From Paracidovorax wautersii (lineage in GTDB: Bacteria; Pseudomonadota; Gammaproteobacteria; Burkholderiales; Burkholderiaceae_C): a DNA stretch of 64,000 nucleotides. Positions 1 to 8,729 of the stretch are shown piece by piece. The stretch is from assembly GCF_031453675.1 (NCBI RefSeq), contig NZ_JAVIZX010000001.1, positions 2,130,001 through 2,194,000 of the forward strand. Direction: 5' to 3'. Within the stretch, counting starts at the first letter, position 1. The number at the start of each line of letters is the position of its first letter. The notes below the pieces were generated by a model that was not told where the DNA came from, searched no databases, and saw only the letters and a list, made by a program, of their open reading frames with translations. Both the position numbers and the translations under genes were made by a program.

Positions 1-488
1 CGGTGGCCGCGCTGGCGGGCGGGGCAGGGCATGTGACGTCCATCGACTCGTCCGGCCCGGCGCTGGAGCGGGCGCGGGCCCACGTGGCGCTGAACGGCTT
101 CGACGCGGCGCGGGCCGATTTCCTGGATGCCGACGTGAACGCTTCCCTGCGCCAGTTCCTGAAGGAGGGCCGCACCTTCGACGCCATCGTGCTGGACCCG
201 CCCAAGTTCGCGCCCACCGCAGCGCACGCGGAGCGTGCCGCACGGGCCTACAAGGACATCAACCGCCTGGCCCTGCAGCTGCTGGAGCCGGGCGGCGTGC
301 TGTTCACCTTCTCGTGCTCGGGCGGCATCAGCGCCGACCTGTTCCACAAGATCGTCGCCGGCGCCGGTGCCGACGCGCATGTGGACGGCTACATCCTGGA
401 GCGCCTGTCCGGCGCGCCGGACCACCCCATGACGCTGCAGTTCCCGGAGGGCGAATACCTCAAGGGCCTGGTGGTGATGCGCAAGTAG
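1..488 (+). CDS. RlmI-like rRNA methyltransferase, C-terminal part
   Basis: The frame is already open at the left edge, so the N-terminal PUA and linker part lies outside the window and about 161 residues are visible. They form the C-terminal half of a class I SAM-dependent methyltransferase fold. An acidic strand end (SIDSS) should contact SAM, and the catalytic-loop motif DPPKF follows VLD. The later LLEPGGVLFTFSCS strand and the ending LKGLVVMRK are typical of the RlmI/RlmK family, which makes 5-methylcytosine in 23S rRNA. The family is clear, but the exact rRNA position modified cannot be told from this part. The next gene is convergent, with a gap of about 115 bases holding no obvious terminator. 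Confidence 0.8.
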   Translation, partial: VAALAGGAGHVTSIDSSGPALERARAHVALNGFDAARADFLDADVNASLRQFLKEGRTFDAIVLDPPKFAPTAAHAERAARAYKDINRLALQLLEPGGVLFTFSCSGGISADLFHKIVAGAGADAHVDGYILERLSGAPDHPMTLQFPEGEYLKGLVVMRK

Positions 489-604
489 CGCGCGCCGGGC
501 CGCCACCGGGCCGCCACCGGGGCGGAAGGGCGCTCCGCAGAGCAACGCAGTGCGGGCCAGCCGGCACCCGGTGCGGCTGCGTGCGGGCTGCTGCTCCGCT
601 GCCT

Positions 605-1969
605 TCAGGCGTCTGCGCCAAACACTTCCACGCGCCCGCGGCCGTTGCGCTTGGCGCGGTAGCAGGCCACGTCGGCGTCGTGCAGCACCACGTCCGGGCT
701 GTCGCTGTGGCCCGAGAAGATGCGCACGCCCGCGCTGGCGCCCACGTGGAAGGCCATGCCTGCGGCCGTGAAGGGCTGCCGGGCGATCGCCTCGATGAGC
801 TTGCCGCCCACCGCGCGCGCCTGCGCCGCGTCGCAACCCTGCAGCACCACCACGAATTCGTCGCCGCCGATGCGCACCAGCGTGTCGCCCTGGCGCACGG
901 TGTGGCGCAGGACGCCGGCCACCTGGCACAGCACCTCGTCGCCGGCCTGGTGTCCGGCGGCATCGTTGACGGCCTTGAACCCGTCCAGGTCGATGTACAG
1001 CAGCCCGTGCGGGCCGGCCTCGTCCGACAGCGACTGCACCATGCCGTGCAGCCCGCGCCGGTTCTGCAGGCCGGTGAGGGCGTCGTGCCGGCTTTCCTCG
1101 CGCAGCTGGTCGGTCAGCGCGCGCAGTTCGTCGTGGCGCCGCCGGTCGGTACTGATGTCGGTGTGGAACGCGCAGGTCTGGCCATCGGCCAGGCGGTTCA
1201 TCGACACCCGCACCCAGCGGCCGCCGGGCAGCGGCACATCGAACGGCACCCCGGCAAACAGCAGGCTGTCGTTCAGTGCGGCGGCCAGGTCTTCGGCGCG
1301 GGCGCCGTGCTCCTGCGGGGTGCCGTCTTCTGCCCAGCGCTGGCGCACCAGCTCAGGATAGGTGCGGCCCAGGGCGCAGGCCTTGCTGGCCAGCCCATAC
1401 AGCGACAGGAAATGCGCATTGGCGAAGAGGATGCGCCCGTCGCCGCCGTGCACCGAGGTGCCGTCGCCGGCGTGTTCCAGCACCTGCAGGACCTCTCCGA
1501 AGCGGGTGGCCGGCAGCGCCTGCGCCGCGTCGACGGCAGCAGCAGTCGCAGCGGCGGTGGCGGTGGCGACGGCTCCTGGCAGCGGCGCTGCCGCCGGGAC
1601 CTGCTCCGCGGCGCCCGACAGATCCACCCACACGCGCACCCGGTGACCGTCCTCCGCCGAAGGGGCGGCGGCCACGCGCAGCCAGCGGCCGAGGTGCTGG
1701 AAGACATAGGGCCGCCCCTGCGAGGCATGCCGGGCCACGCCATCGGCCACGTAGCGCTCCAGGTACTGCTGGTCCTGCGGGGCGAGGCGCCGGCGGTAGA
1801 AGCGCCGCAGGTTGTCCGCGTACGGTTCGCCAACGTGGACCTGCCCCTCATGCTCGGGAAAGAATTCCAGGAAGCACTGGTTCCACAGCACCGTGCGGTG
1901 CTGCCGGTCGAAAACGCACAGGGCGATGCCCAGGGAATCGAGGAGCGCGGCGGTCAGGCGGTAATCCAT
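605..1969 (-). CDS. PAS-PAS-GGDEF diguanylate cyclase
   Basis: A 454-residue soluble protein expected to make cyclic di-GMP from two GTP. Residues about 5-120 form a first PAS-like sensor domain and about 155-275 a second one, joined by an Ala-rich linker. Residues about 290-450 are the GGDEF domain. The active-site loop is intact (GGDEF at 368-372), and an RxxD inhibitory site lies five residues before it (R359-D362), so product inhibition is likely. No transmembrane segment or EAL domain is present. The ATG at 1969 is preferred because the first PAS domain begins at once. The input signal is unknown. It stands alone, convergent with the methyltransferase and divergent from cobW. Confidence 0.88.
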   Translation of the reverse strand: MDYRLTAALLDSLGIALCVFDRQHRTVLWNQCFLEFFPEHEGQVHVGEPYADNLRRFYRRRLAPQDQQYLERYVADGVARHASQGRPYVFQHLGRWLRVAAAPSAEDGHRVRVWVDLSGAAEQVPAAAPLPGAVATATAAATAAAVDAAQALPATRFGEVLQVLEHAGDGTSVHGGDGRILFANAHFLSLYGLASKACALGRTYPELVRQRWAEDGTPQEHGARAEDLAAALNDSLLFAGVPFDVPLPGGRWVRVSMNRLADGQTCAFHTDISTDRRRHDELRALTDQLREESRHDALTGLQNRRGLHGMVQSLSDEAGPHGLLYIDLDGFKAVNDAAGHQAGDEVLCQVAGVLRHTVRQGDTLVRIGGDEFVVVLQGCDAAQARAVGGKLIEAIARQPFTAAGMAFHVGASAGVRIFSGHSDSPDVVLHDADVACYRAKRNGRGRVEVFGADA

Positions 1970-2173
1970 GGCCAGAACGGGTCAATTGACTTCTAGGTAT
2001 TGATAGCCACTGTATAGCAGCCTCTGCCCATTTCTGCAGTGCCGTCAGGCGCTTGACAGCCCCGCTACACTGGCAGACAGCCCTGCCGGCGGCCCGCGCG
2101 CCGGCCGTGCAGACGCAGGCGCGGCGCGCCTGGGCACGCTGCGGCACCCGCTGTTTCATTCAAGGTTTTCCCC

Positions 2174-3253
2174 ATGTCCCTCATCCCCGTCACCATCCTC
2201 ACCGGCTTCCTGGGCTCCGGCAAGACGACCCTGCTCAAGCGCCTGCTGTCCGAAGCGCACGGCCAGAAGATCGCCGTGATCGAAAACGAGTTCGGCGAAG
2301 AGAACATCGACAACGACATCCTGGTCACCGAGTCCAAGGAGCAGATCGTGCAGATGAGCAACGGCTGCATCTGCTGCACCATCCGCGAAGACCTGCGCGA
2401 GACGCTGCAGCTGCTGGCCGCCAAGCGCCGCAAGGGCCTGCTGGACTTCGAGCGCATCGTGATCGAGACCACCGGCGTGGCCGATCCCGGCCCGGTGGCG
2501 CAGACCTTCTTCATGGACGAGGAGATCGCCGAGACCTATCTCATCGACTCCATCATCACGCTGGTGGATGCCAAGCACGCGGCCCAGCAGCTCAACGACC
2601 GCCAGGAGGCACGCCGCCAGGTCGGCTTCGCCGACCAGATCTTCCTGTCCAAAACCGACCTCGTCTCCAAGGAAGAGGCCGACGCGCTGATCCACCGCCT
2701 CAAGCACATGAACCCGCGCGCCCCGATCAAGGCCGTGCACTTCGGCGAAGTGCCCCTGGCCGAGGTGCTGGACCTGCGCGGCTTCAACCTGAACGCCAAG
2801 CTGGACATCGACCCCGACTTCCTGAAGGAAGACGAGCACGACCACGATCACAGCCATGGGCACGACCACCACGACCATGACCACGAGCACGGCGAGCACT
2901 GCAACCACCCCTCGCACGCGCACGACCAGGGGCACGGCCACCACCATCACCACGACGACGATGTGAAGAGCTTCGTCTACCGCGCCCAGCGGCCGTTCGA
3001 TCCCGCCAAGCTGGAGGACTTCCTGGGCGCCATCGTCAACATCTACGGCCCACGCATGCTGCGCTACAAGGGCGTGCTCTATATGAAGGGGACGGAGCGC
3101 AAGGTGATCTTCCAGGGCGTGCACCAGCTCATGGGCAGCGACCTGGGACCGCAGTGGGGCGAGGGCGAAGAGCGCACGAGCAAGATGGTGTTCATCGGCA
3201 TCGACCTGCCGAAGGACATCTTCCTACAGGGATTGGAGCAGTGTCTGGCATAA
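2174..3253 (+). CDS. CobW/COG0523 family GTPase metallochaperone
   Basis: A 359-residue G3E-family P-loop GTPase. It has Walker A (GFLGSGKT, residues 11-18), the family metal-binding CxCC motif (C65, C67, C68), ETTG as the switch region and SKTD for guanine recognition. A long His/Asp-rich stretch (about residues 221-263, with one Cys) follows, then the CobW C-terminal domain. Members deliver metals to target proteins. The His-rich loop and the neighbouring Cys-poor dksA point to zinc rather than cobalt, but that is inference. I see no clear Zur operator. dksA follows 208 bases downstream on the same strand with its own candidate promoter. Confidence 0.88.
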   Translation: MSLIPVTILTGFLGSGKTTLLKRLLSEAHGQKIAVIENEFGEENIDNDILVTESKEQIVQMSNGCICCTIREDLRETLQLLAAKRRKGLLDFERIVIETTGVADPGPVAQTFFMDEEIAETYLIDSIITLVDAKHAAQQLNDRQEARRQVGFADQIFLSKTDLVSKEEADALIHRLKHMNPRAPIKAVHFGEVPLAEVLDLRGFNLNAKLDIDPDFLKEDEHDHDHSHGHDHHDHDHEHGEHCNHPSHAHDQGHGHHHHHDDDVKSFVYRAQRPFDPAKLEDFLGAIVNIYGPRMLRYKGVLYMKGTERKVIFQGVHQLMGSDLGPQWGEGEERTSKMVFIGIDLPKDIFLQGLEQCLA

Positions 3254-3342
3254 GCGGGCTGCGGTTTCGGACACCATAGCGCCCTGCCGTGGCAGGCCCG
3301 GAGCCTCTGGCGGGGCGTGTTTTGTCAGATATCCGCAACGAG

Positions 3343-3372
3343 TTCGCCACCCGGAGCGCAGGTCGATACAAT
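3343..3372 (+). promoter_or_regulatory. candidate sigma-70 promoter for dksA
   Basis: A good -10 hexamer TACAAT (3367-3372) lies 18 bases after a weak -35 TTCGCC (3343-3348). It would give a leader of about 80-90 bases before the GTG of dksA. The -35 is poor, so the assignment rests mainly on the -10 and its position. Confidence 0.35.
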
Positions 3373-3461
3373 CGCGCCCCGGTAAAACCCCGGAAGGCTT
3401 GCCATCCACCCCGGGCTGCAGTAGCAGTTTGGGTTCGCCCCGTTCTACGAGGAGACAGGAA

Positions 3462-4181
3462 GTGAAAGCCGAAGCCAGCAAATCCAAGGCGGTAGCGAAG
3501 GCCTCGTCCCCTGCGGGTGGCGGCCGAGCGACTCCCGCGGCGGCATCCTCTTCCGTGTCCGCGCCTGCGGGGCGGGCTTCCTCGCACCGTACCGGGCCCG
3601 CTTCCCGGGCAGTGCAATTGACCGTACCATCCCAGGCAACCCCGGAGGCCTCCGTGGCCTCTTCAGCCAGCTTTACTCATACCATGCCTACGACCCTGCA
3701 AGCGCAATCCCCTGTGGCGGCCGCCAAGAAAGACCCCAAGCTGGCCAACAACTGGAAGACCAAGTCGGCCGAGGAACTGAGCGACGCCGAGGTGCTCGCC
3801 ATGCCCGACGCCGAGTACATGAACGACAAGCAGATGGCGTTCTTCCGCCACAAGCTGGTGCAGCTCAAGCAGGACATGCACAACAACGCGGGCGAAACGA
3901 CCGAGCACCTGCGCGAGGACACCGTGGTGGTGCCCGACCCGGCCGACCGCGCGACCATCGAGGAAGAGCACGCCCTCGAACTGCGCACGCGGGACCGCGA
4001 GCGCAAGCTGCTCAAGAAGATCGAGCAGTCCATCGCCCGCATCGACGCCGGCGACTACGGCTACTGCGACGAGACCGGTGAGCCCATCGGGGTCGGCCGC
4101 CTGCTGGCCCGCCCCACGGCCACGCTGTCGCTGGAAGCGCAGCAGCGCCGCGAGCTCAAGCAGAAGATGTTCGGGGACTGA
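3462..4181 (+). CDS. dksA: DksA-family RNA polymerase-binding regulator (CTSA type)
   Basis: A DksA/TraR protein that binds the RNA polymerase secondary channel and works with ppGpp. The coiled coil carries the tip motif DPADR and the conserved TRDRERKLLKKIE segment. The globular part keeps GEPIG and LLARPTATLS, but only one of the four zinc-finger cysteines remains (Cys, Thr, Ser, Ala at the four positions), so it should fold without zinc. The GTG start is chosen because GAGGAG (3449-3454) sits 7 bases upstream. It gives 239 residues with a Ser/Ala-rich N-terminal tail of about 74. An internal ATG at 3684 would give a more usual 165 residues but has no ribosome-binding site. Confidence 0.87.
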   Translation: MKAEASKSKAVAKASSPAGGGRATPAAASSSVSAPAGRASSHRTGPASRAVQLTVPSQATPEASVASSASFTHTMPTTLQAQSPVAAAKKDPKLANNWKTKSAEELSDAEVLAMPDAEYMNDKQMAFFRHKLVQLKQDMHNNAGETTEHLREDTVVVPDPADRATIEEEHALELRTRDRERKLLKKIEQSIARIDAGDYGYCDETGEPIGVGRLLARPTATLSLEAQQRRELKQKMFGD

Positions 4182-4262
4182 TGGGTCCCACTGCTTGCAC
4201 GCCGGCACTTCCTGGGCCTGGCGCGCCAAGCGCCCCCTTTGCAAGCGCCTGAACGCCCCTCC

Positions 4263-6008
4263 ATGAGCAAGGAAGACACTTCCCCCGGCCTGCTGTCCAA
4301 GATGGTGAGGTTCGTGCGCAACCCGACCGTCCACTGGACGGATCTGGACTCCGTCGAGGCGGACCGCGAGAGCCAGTACAGCAAGCAGATGCTCAAGGAG
4401 ATGATCGAGCGCAAGCGCCGCAACGACTTCGTGCGGCGCCGCGAGTTCGATCAGCTGCGCAAGCTGCGCCAGCGCGAGGCCCTGCAGGGCCAGCGCACCG
4501 AAGACCCGACAGCGCGTCCCTCGTTCTTCCAGAGCAGCATGGCCTCGCCCGACGAGCGCGCCGTCACGCTCAAGAAGATCGACGAGATCGAGGCGCAGAT
4601 GTCCCAGCAGTGGTGGAAGAGCAAGCAGCAGGCCGGCGATGGCCGCGCGGCGGCTGCCGCATCCGCTCCTGCCGCCGCCGATGGCGACGCACCGTTGCCG
4701 CCGATGTCCGACACGGCCTATGCACGCGCTTTCGCGCCCACGGCCCCCCTGAGCCTGCCGCCCTCGGTGGAGCCGCTGTTCTCACAGCACAGTGGCGGCG
4801 CACCGACCGAAGCGGGTGCGCTTGATGCCGGGGCGCTGTTCTCCCGTGGCCCGGCGCCTGCCGACACCCAGGCCGGCGGCCTGTGCGCCCAGGGCCAGGC
4901 ACCGGCACCCCTGGCGCGCTTCGAGCACGACCCCGACCTCGAAGAGGCTGCCATCCGCTTTGCCAACGGCGACCACGCCGGTGCCGAGGCCAGCCTGCGC
5001 GAGGTGCTGGCGCAACGTGAGGGCGAGGGCGCCGACGGGCAGGCCGAGATCTGGATGACGCTGTTCGATCTGTACCGCGCCATCGGGGCGCAGGAGCCGT
5101 TCGACGCCCTGTCCATCGATTTCGCCGCGCGCTTCGGGCGTTCGGCTCCGCACTGGTTTTCCATGCCGGAGCAGCTGGGGCTGCCCGATCCCTCGCAGGC
5201 CGCAGCGCCTGCGCCGATCGGCCCGCAGCGCGACTTCAGCTGGAACGCGCCGTCCGAACTCACGCTGCAGTCCGTTGCAGCGCTGAACGCGGCCACGGCC
5301 CGGGCTGCATCGCCCTGGACGCTGACCTGGTCCCGCCTGTCCGCCATCGACGCGCCGGCCGTCCCCGCGCTGGCTGACCTGTTCACCCGGTGGGCCGACC
5401 AGGATGTGCAGCTGGGCTTCTTCGGTGCCGAGGCCCTGCACGCCGTGCTGCAGGCCAGGACCCAGTCGGGTGATCGGGACTCCAGCGCGGAATGGTGGCG
5501 TCTGCGCATGGCCTTGCTGCGGCTGGCGGGCCAACTGGACGAATTCGAGCTGGTCGCGCTGGACTACTGCGTCACGTACGAGGTGTCGCCGCCGTCCTGG
5601 GTATCGCCGCGCTGCGGCTACCTGGCCGACGACGCAACCGGCGGCGGGCTGGCGGCCTCGATGGACGCCGTGGATGGCGACGGGCATGCCAGCGGCTTCG
5701 GATCCTCCCAGCTGGCGGCCGCGGGCGACGAAACCGTGGCGCACCTGTCCGGCACCATCGAAGGCGACGCCACGCCGCTGCTGGAGCCTCTGGAGGCGCT
5801 GGTGCCGGCGAACGGTCCGCTGGTCGTGGCCTGCGACGGCCTGGTCCGCATCGACTTCGCCGCCGCCGGCTCGGTGCTGAACTGGGTGGCCGACCAGCAG
5901 GACCGGGGGCGCGTGGTCCAGTTCACGCACGTGCAGCGGCTGGTGGCCGTGTTCTTCAATGTGATCGGCATCGGTGAGCATGCCTGCGTGAGCGCGCGCC
6001 GGAATTGA
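4263..6008 (+). CDS. STAS-domain protein of unknown function
   Basis: A 581-residue protein without membrane segments. The N-terminal 120 residues are highly charged and probably helical (basic [20 protein letters not shown] segment). A low-complexity Ala/Pro linker follows. The middle (about residues 220-310) looks like a short helical-repeat domain. The last 90 residues resemble a STAS domain of the NTP-binding/anti-sigma-antagonist fold (LSGTIEG... [16 protein letters not shown]... VFFNVIGI). From memory, related proteins sit upstream of hslV in other Comamonadaceae. Its role is not known. The ATG at 4263 starts the conserved [13 protein letters not shown] block. It lies 81 bases after dksA and 50 before hslV, so co-transcription is possible. 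Confidence 0.75.
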   Translation: MSKEDTSPGLLSKMVRFVRNPTVHWTDLDSVEADRESQYSKQMLKEMIERKRRNDFVRRREFDQLRKLRQREALQGQRTEDPTARPSFFQSSMASPDERAVTLKKIDEIEAQMSQQWWKSKQQAGDGRAAAAASAPAAADGDAPLPPMSDTAYARAFAPTAPLSLPPSVEPLFSQHSGGAPTEAGALDAGALFSRGPAPADTQAGGLCAQGQAPAPLARFEHDPDLEEAAIRFANGDHAGAEASLREVLAQREGEGADGQAEIWMTLFDLYRAIGAQEPFDALSIDFAARFGRSAPHWFSMPEQLGLPDPSQAAAPAPIGPQRDFSWNAPSELTLQSVAALNAATARAASPWTLTWSRLSAIDAPAVPALADLFTRWADQDVQLGFFGAEALHAVLQARTQSGDRDSSAEWWRLRMALLRLAGQLDEFELVALDYCVTYEVSPPSWVSPRCGYLADDATGGGLAASMDAVDGDGHASGFGSSQLAAAGDETVAHLSGTIEGDATPLLEPLEALVPANGPLVVACDGLVRIDFAAAGSVLNWVADQQDRGRVVQFTHVQRLVAVFFNVIGIGEHACVSARRN

Positions 6009-6058
6009 CGCGCGCCGCGGCTTGCAAACGCTGCAGGCCGACCCCAGATGCCAACGCT

Positions 6059-6607
6059 ATGGAACAGTACCACGGCACCACCATCCTCAGCGTCCGCCGC
6101 ACCTTGGCGGACGGCAGCATCCAAGTCGCCATCGGCGGCGACGGCCAGGTCACCCTGGGCAACATCGTCGTCAAGGGCACGGCACGCAAGGTGCGCAAGC
6201 TCTACCACGGCAAGGTGCTTGCCGGCTTCGCAGGCGCCACGGCCGACGCCTTCACGCTCTTCGAGCGCTTCGAGGCCAAGCTGGAAAAGCACCAGGGCCA
6301 CCTGACGCGCGCGGCCATCGAGCTCACCAAGGACTGGCGCACCGACCGCGTGCTGCGCCGGCTGGAGGCCATGCTGGCCGTGGCCGACGCCAGCGCCTCG
6401 CTCATCATCACCGGCAACGGCGACGTGCTGGAGCCCGAGCAGGGCATCGTCGCCATCGGATCGGGCGGTGCCTATGCGCATTCGGCCGCCAAGGCGCTGC
6501 TGGTGAACACCGAGCTTTCCGCGCAGGACATCGTGAAGAAGTCCCTCGAGATCGCTGGCGAGCTGTGCATCTACACCAACATGCACCACACCATCGAGAC
6601 GCTGTAA
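6059..6607 (+). CDS. hslV: ATP-dependent protease subunit HslV
   Basis: The peptidase of the HslUV (ClpQY) two-component protease, a dodecamer of two hexameric rings with an N-terminal threonine nucleophile. The 182-residue product has a short MEQYHG propeptide. Removing it exposes Thr7 of the TTILSVRR motif. [35 protein letters not shown] and SLIITGNGD are hallmark family segments, ending in the usual [11 protein letters not shown]. hslU follows after 96 bases that contain a dispersed repeat, and the two are presumably co-transcribed. No obvious sigma-32 promoter was seen in front of hslV. Confidence 0.97.
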   Translation: MEQYHGTTILSVRRTLADGSIQVAIGGDGQVTLGNIVVKGTARKVRKLYHGKVLAGFAGATADAFTLFERFEAKLEKHQGHLTRAAIELTKDWRTDRVLRRLEAMLAVADASASLIITGNGDVLEPEQGIVAIGSGGAYAHSAAKALLVNTELSAQDIVKKSLEIAGELCIYTNMHHTIETL

Positions 6608-6621
6608 GCGTCTGGATGCGT

Positions 6622-6680
6622 CACTATCGGATACATAGCTGCTTGCGCTTGCTGGATAAGCGCTGGCGGCTGGTTTGTCA
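6622..6680 (+). repeat. dispersed ATAGCTGCTTGCGC repeat, copy between hslV and hslU
   Basis: One of the best-preserved copies of a repeat of about 55-60 bases found several times in this window. It reads ATAGCTGCTTGCGCTTG, then ATAAGCGCTGGCGGCT. GCGCTT and AAGCGC form a hairpin stem around a short loop. It fills most of the 96-base hslV-hslU gap, so it will be part of the transcript. Confidence 0.7.
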
Positions 6681-6703
6681 CTGAATCACAGGCAGATATC
6701 CCC

Positions 6704-8035
6704 ATGTCCTCCATGACCCCCCAGGAAATCGTCTCCGAGCTGGACCACCACATCGTCGGCCAGGCCAGCGCCAAGCGGGCCGTGGCCATCGCGCTGCGCA
6801 ACCGCTGGCGCCGCCAGCAGGTCGACAGCGGCCTGCGCCACGAAATCACGCCCAAGAACATCCTCATGATCGGCCCCACCGGCGTAGGCAAGACCGAGAT
6901 CGCCCGCCGCCTGGCCCGTCTGGCCGACGCGCCGTTCATCAAGGTCGAGGCGACCAAGTTCACCGAGGTGGGCTACGTGGGCAAGGACGTCGATTCCATC
7001 ATCCGCGACCTGGTCGAGATGGCCGTCAAGCAGACGCGCGAGAGCGATGTGAAGAAGCTGCGCGCCCGCGCCGAGGACGCTGCAGAGGACCGCATCCTCG
7101 ACGTGCTGATTCCTCCGGCGCGCAGCACGGGTGCTGCCCCCGGCGCGGCGCCGGCGGACAACACCGCGCGCCAGGTCTTCCGTAAGAAGCTGCGCGAGGG
7201 CCAGCTCGACGACAAGGAGATCGAGATCGACTTGGCCGACGCGCGGCCGCAGCTGGAGATCATGGGCCCGCAGGGGATGGAGGAAATGGCCGAGCAGCTG
7301 CGCGGCATGTTCAGCCAGATGGGCCAGGAGCGCCGCCAGACCCGCAAGCTCAAGATCAAGGAGGCGCTCAAGCTGCTCACCGACGAAGAAGCCGGCAAGT
7401 TGGTGAACGAAGAGGACGTGAAGACCCGCGCCCTGCAGAACGCCGAGCAGAACGGCATCGTCTTCCTGGACGAGATCGACAAGGTGGCGACGCGCCAGGA
7501 GACCAGCGGATCCGACGTCTCTCGCCAGGGCGTGCAGCGCGACCTGCTGCCGCTGGTGGAGGGCACGACCGTCACCACCAAGTACGGCATGGTCAAGACC
7601 GACCACATCCTGTTCATCGCCTCGGGCGCCTTCCATTTGAGCAAGCCCAGCGACCTGATCCCCGAGTTGCAGGGGCGCTTTCCGATCCGTGTGGAACTAG
7701 AGTCGCTGTCGGTGCAGGACTTCGAGGCCATCCTGACGAGCACGCACGCATCGCTGGTCAAGCAGTACCAGGCCCTGCTGGCCACCGAGGGCGTGACCCT
7801 CGAATTCGCGCCCGATGGCATCACCCGCCTGGCCCACATCGCCTTCGAGGTGAACGAGCGCACCGAGAACATCGGCGCGCGCCGGCTGTCCACGGTGATG
7901 GAGCGCCTGCTGGACGAGGTGAGCTTTGACGCCGTGAAGCTCTCGGGGCAGACGGTGGTCGTCGATACCGCCTATGTGAACGCCCGCCTCGAATCCTTGA
8001 GCCAAGACGAGGACTTGTCTCGATACATCTTGTGA
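6704..8035 (+). CDS. hslU: HslUV protease ATPase subunit HslU
   Basis: A 443-residue AAA+ unfoldase that feeds substrates to HslV. The N-terminal [13 protein letters not shown] segment is followed by Walker A (GPTGVGKT, residues 57-64) and the pore motif region [14 protein letters not shown]. The I-domain (about residues 105-240) is charged. Walker B (VFLDEID, near residue 255) and the sensor region NIGARRL follow. The C-terminus EDLSRYIL is the conserved tail that inserts into HslV. Start and length match the family. An imperfect terminator-like hairpin follows the stop. Confidence 0.97.
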   Translation: MSSMTPQEIVSELDHHIVGQASAKRAVAIALRNRWRRQQVDSGLRHEITPKNILMIGPTGVGKTEIARRLARLADAPFIKVEATKFTEVGYVGKDVDSIIRDLVEMAVKQTRESDVKKLRARAEDAAEDRILDVLIPPARSTGAAPGAAPADNTARQVFRKKLREGQLDDKEIEIDLADARPQLEIMGPQGMEEMAEQLRGMFSQMGQERRQTRKLKIKEALKLLTDEEAGKLVNEEDVKTRALQNAEQNGIVFLDEIDKVATRQETSGSDVSRQGVQRDLLPLVEGTTVTTKYGMVKTDHILFIASGAFHLSKPSDLIPELQGRFPIRVELESLSVQDFEAILTSTHASLVKQYQALLATEGVTLEFAPDGITRLAHIAFEVNERTENIGARRLSTVMERLLDEVSFDAVKLSGQTVVVDTAYVNARLESLSQDEDLSRYIL

Positions 8036-8039
8036 GGTG

Positions 8040-8058
8040 ACGGGCCGCCCCGGCCCGT
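8040..8058 (+). terminator. GC-rich hairpin after hslU
   Basis: A 7-bp stem ACGGGCC/GGCCCGT around a GCCCC loop lies directly after the hslU stop. It lacks a T-tract, so it is at best a weak or Rho-assisted terminator. Confidence 0.35.
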
Positions 8059-8183
8059 GCCTTCAGGTATCACTTGCAGAGCCTACTCTAAGTGCTTATG
8101 CAATAAGGGAATTTGCGCTATTGCTCCCTGCAAAACAGGCGCTAAGTCCTTGATTTCATTGAAAAATTTTGTTGCAAGCCCCC

Positions 8184-8211
8184 TTGCGTGCTGTGCTTTT
8201 GCTGCTACAGT
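8184..8211 (+). promoter_or_regulatory. candidate promoter of the mraZ/dcw cluster
   Basis: TTGCGT (8184-8189) and TACAGT (8206-8211) are 16 bases apart, and TGC in front of the -10 makes it an extended -10 promoter. It lies in an AT-rich stretch unusual for this window, just upstream of and overlapping the MraZ operator boxes. That position fits autorepression by MraZ. Confidence 0.6.
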
Positions 8212-8243
8212 GCAAAAAAGTGCAATTAAGTGGTGAAAAGTGC
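8209..8243 (+). promoter_or_regulatory. MraZ operator: four AGTGS boxes at 10-base spacing
   Basis: AGTGC, AGTGC, AGTGG and AGTGC begin at 8209, 8219, 8229 and 8239, exactly 10 bases apart with 5-base spacers. MraZ is known to bind direct repeats of short G-rich boxes with 5-base spacers in front of its own gene. The array starts inside the -10 hexamer and ends 50 bases before the mraZ GTG, so binding should block transcription of the cluster. Confidence 0.82.
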
Positions 8244-8292
8244 CCTCGGCGCCCGTTTTGGGCGATGCGGGACCAAGCTGGGGTTTCAATCC

Positions 8293-8721
8293 GTGTTTCA
8301 AGGGGCGTCATCGCTGAGTCTGGATGCCAAGGGGCGGCTGTCTGTGCCGACCCGGCACCGTGACGTCCTCTCGGCGACGGCGGGCGGCCAGCTCACGATC
8401 ACCAAGCACCCCCACGGCTGCCTGATGGTGTTCCCGCGCCCCGAGTGGGAGAAATTCCGCGAACGCATTGCCGAACTGCCCATGTCCGCCCAGTGGTGGA
8501 AGCGCATCTTCCTGGGCAACGCCATGGATGTGGAGATGGACGGCACCGGCCGCGTGCTGGTCTCGCCCGAGCTGCGCCAGGCGGCCGGCATCACCAAGGA
8601 CACCATGCTGCTCGGCATGGGCAACCACTTCGAGCTGTGGGATAAGGCCACGTACGACGCGCAGGAAGCGCAGGCCATGCAGGGCGAGATGCCCGAAGCC
8701 TTCAAGGACTTCTCGTTCTAA
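8293..8721 (+). CDS. mraZ: transcriptional regulator MraZ
   Basis: First gene of the division and cell wall cluster, a ring-forming DNA-binding protein of the AbrB/SpoVT fold that represses this operon. The two tandem motifs of the family are present: [15 protein letters not shown] near the N-terminus and [15 protein letters not shown] in the middle. The start is taken as GTG 8293, giving 142 residues beginning with the conserved [10 protein letters not shown], with GGGG about 10 bases upstream. The same frame is open back to a GTG at 8230, but that lies inside the operator and would add non-conserved residues. rsmH begins 8 bases after the stop. Confidence 0.93.
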   Translation: MFQGASSLSLDAKGRLSVPTRHRDVLSATAGGQLTITKHPHGCLMVFPRPEWEKFRERIAELPMSAQWWKRIFLGNAMDVEMDGTGRVLVSPELRQAAGITKDTMLLGMGNHFELWDKATYDAQEAQAMQGEMPEAFKDFSF

Positions 8722-8729
8722 GGCACGAC

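Noticed and set aside
314-1996. Long plus-strand open frame of 560 codons across the diguanylate cyclase gene
   Set aside because: It is antisense to a gene with clear PAS and GGDEF domains, is rich in Arg/Ala/Gly/His, and has no domain. High GC removes stops in the opposite strand.
1995-2060. TATTGATAGCCACTGTATAG and a nearby TTGACA upstream of cobW as a repeat copy or promoter
   Set aside because: Repeat order is not kept, and no -10 is correctly spaced from TTGACA.
8230-8292. In-frame upstream GTG extending MraZ by 21 residues
   Set aside because: It lies inside the MraZ operator boxes, adds residues not found in the family, and has no better ribosome-binding site than GTG 8293.
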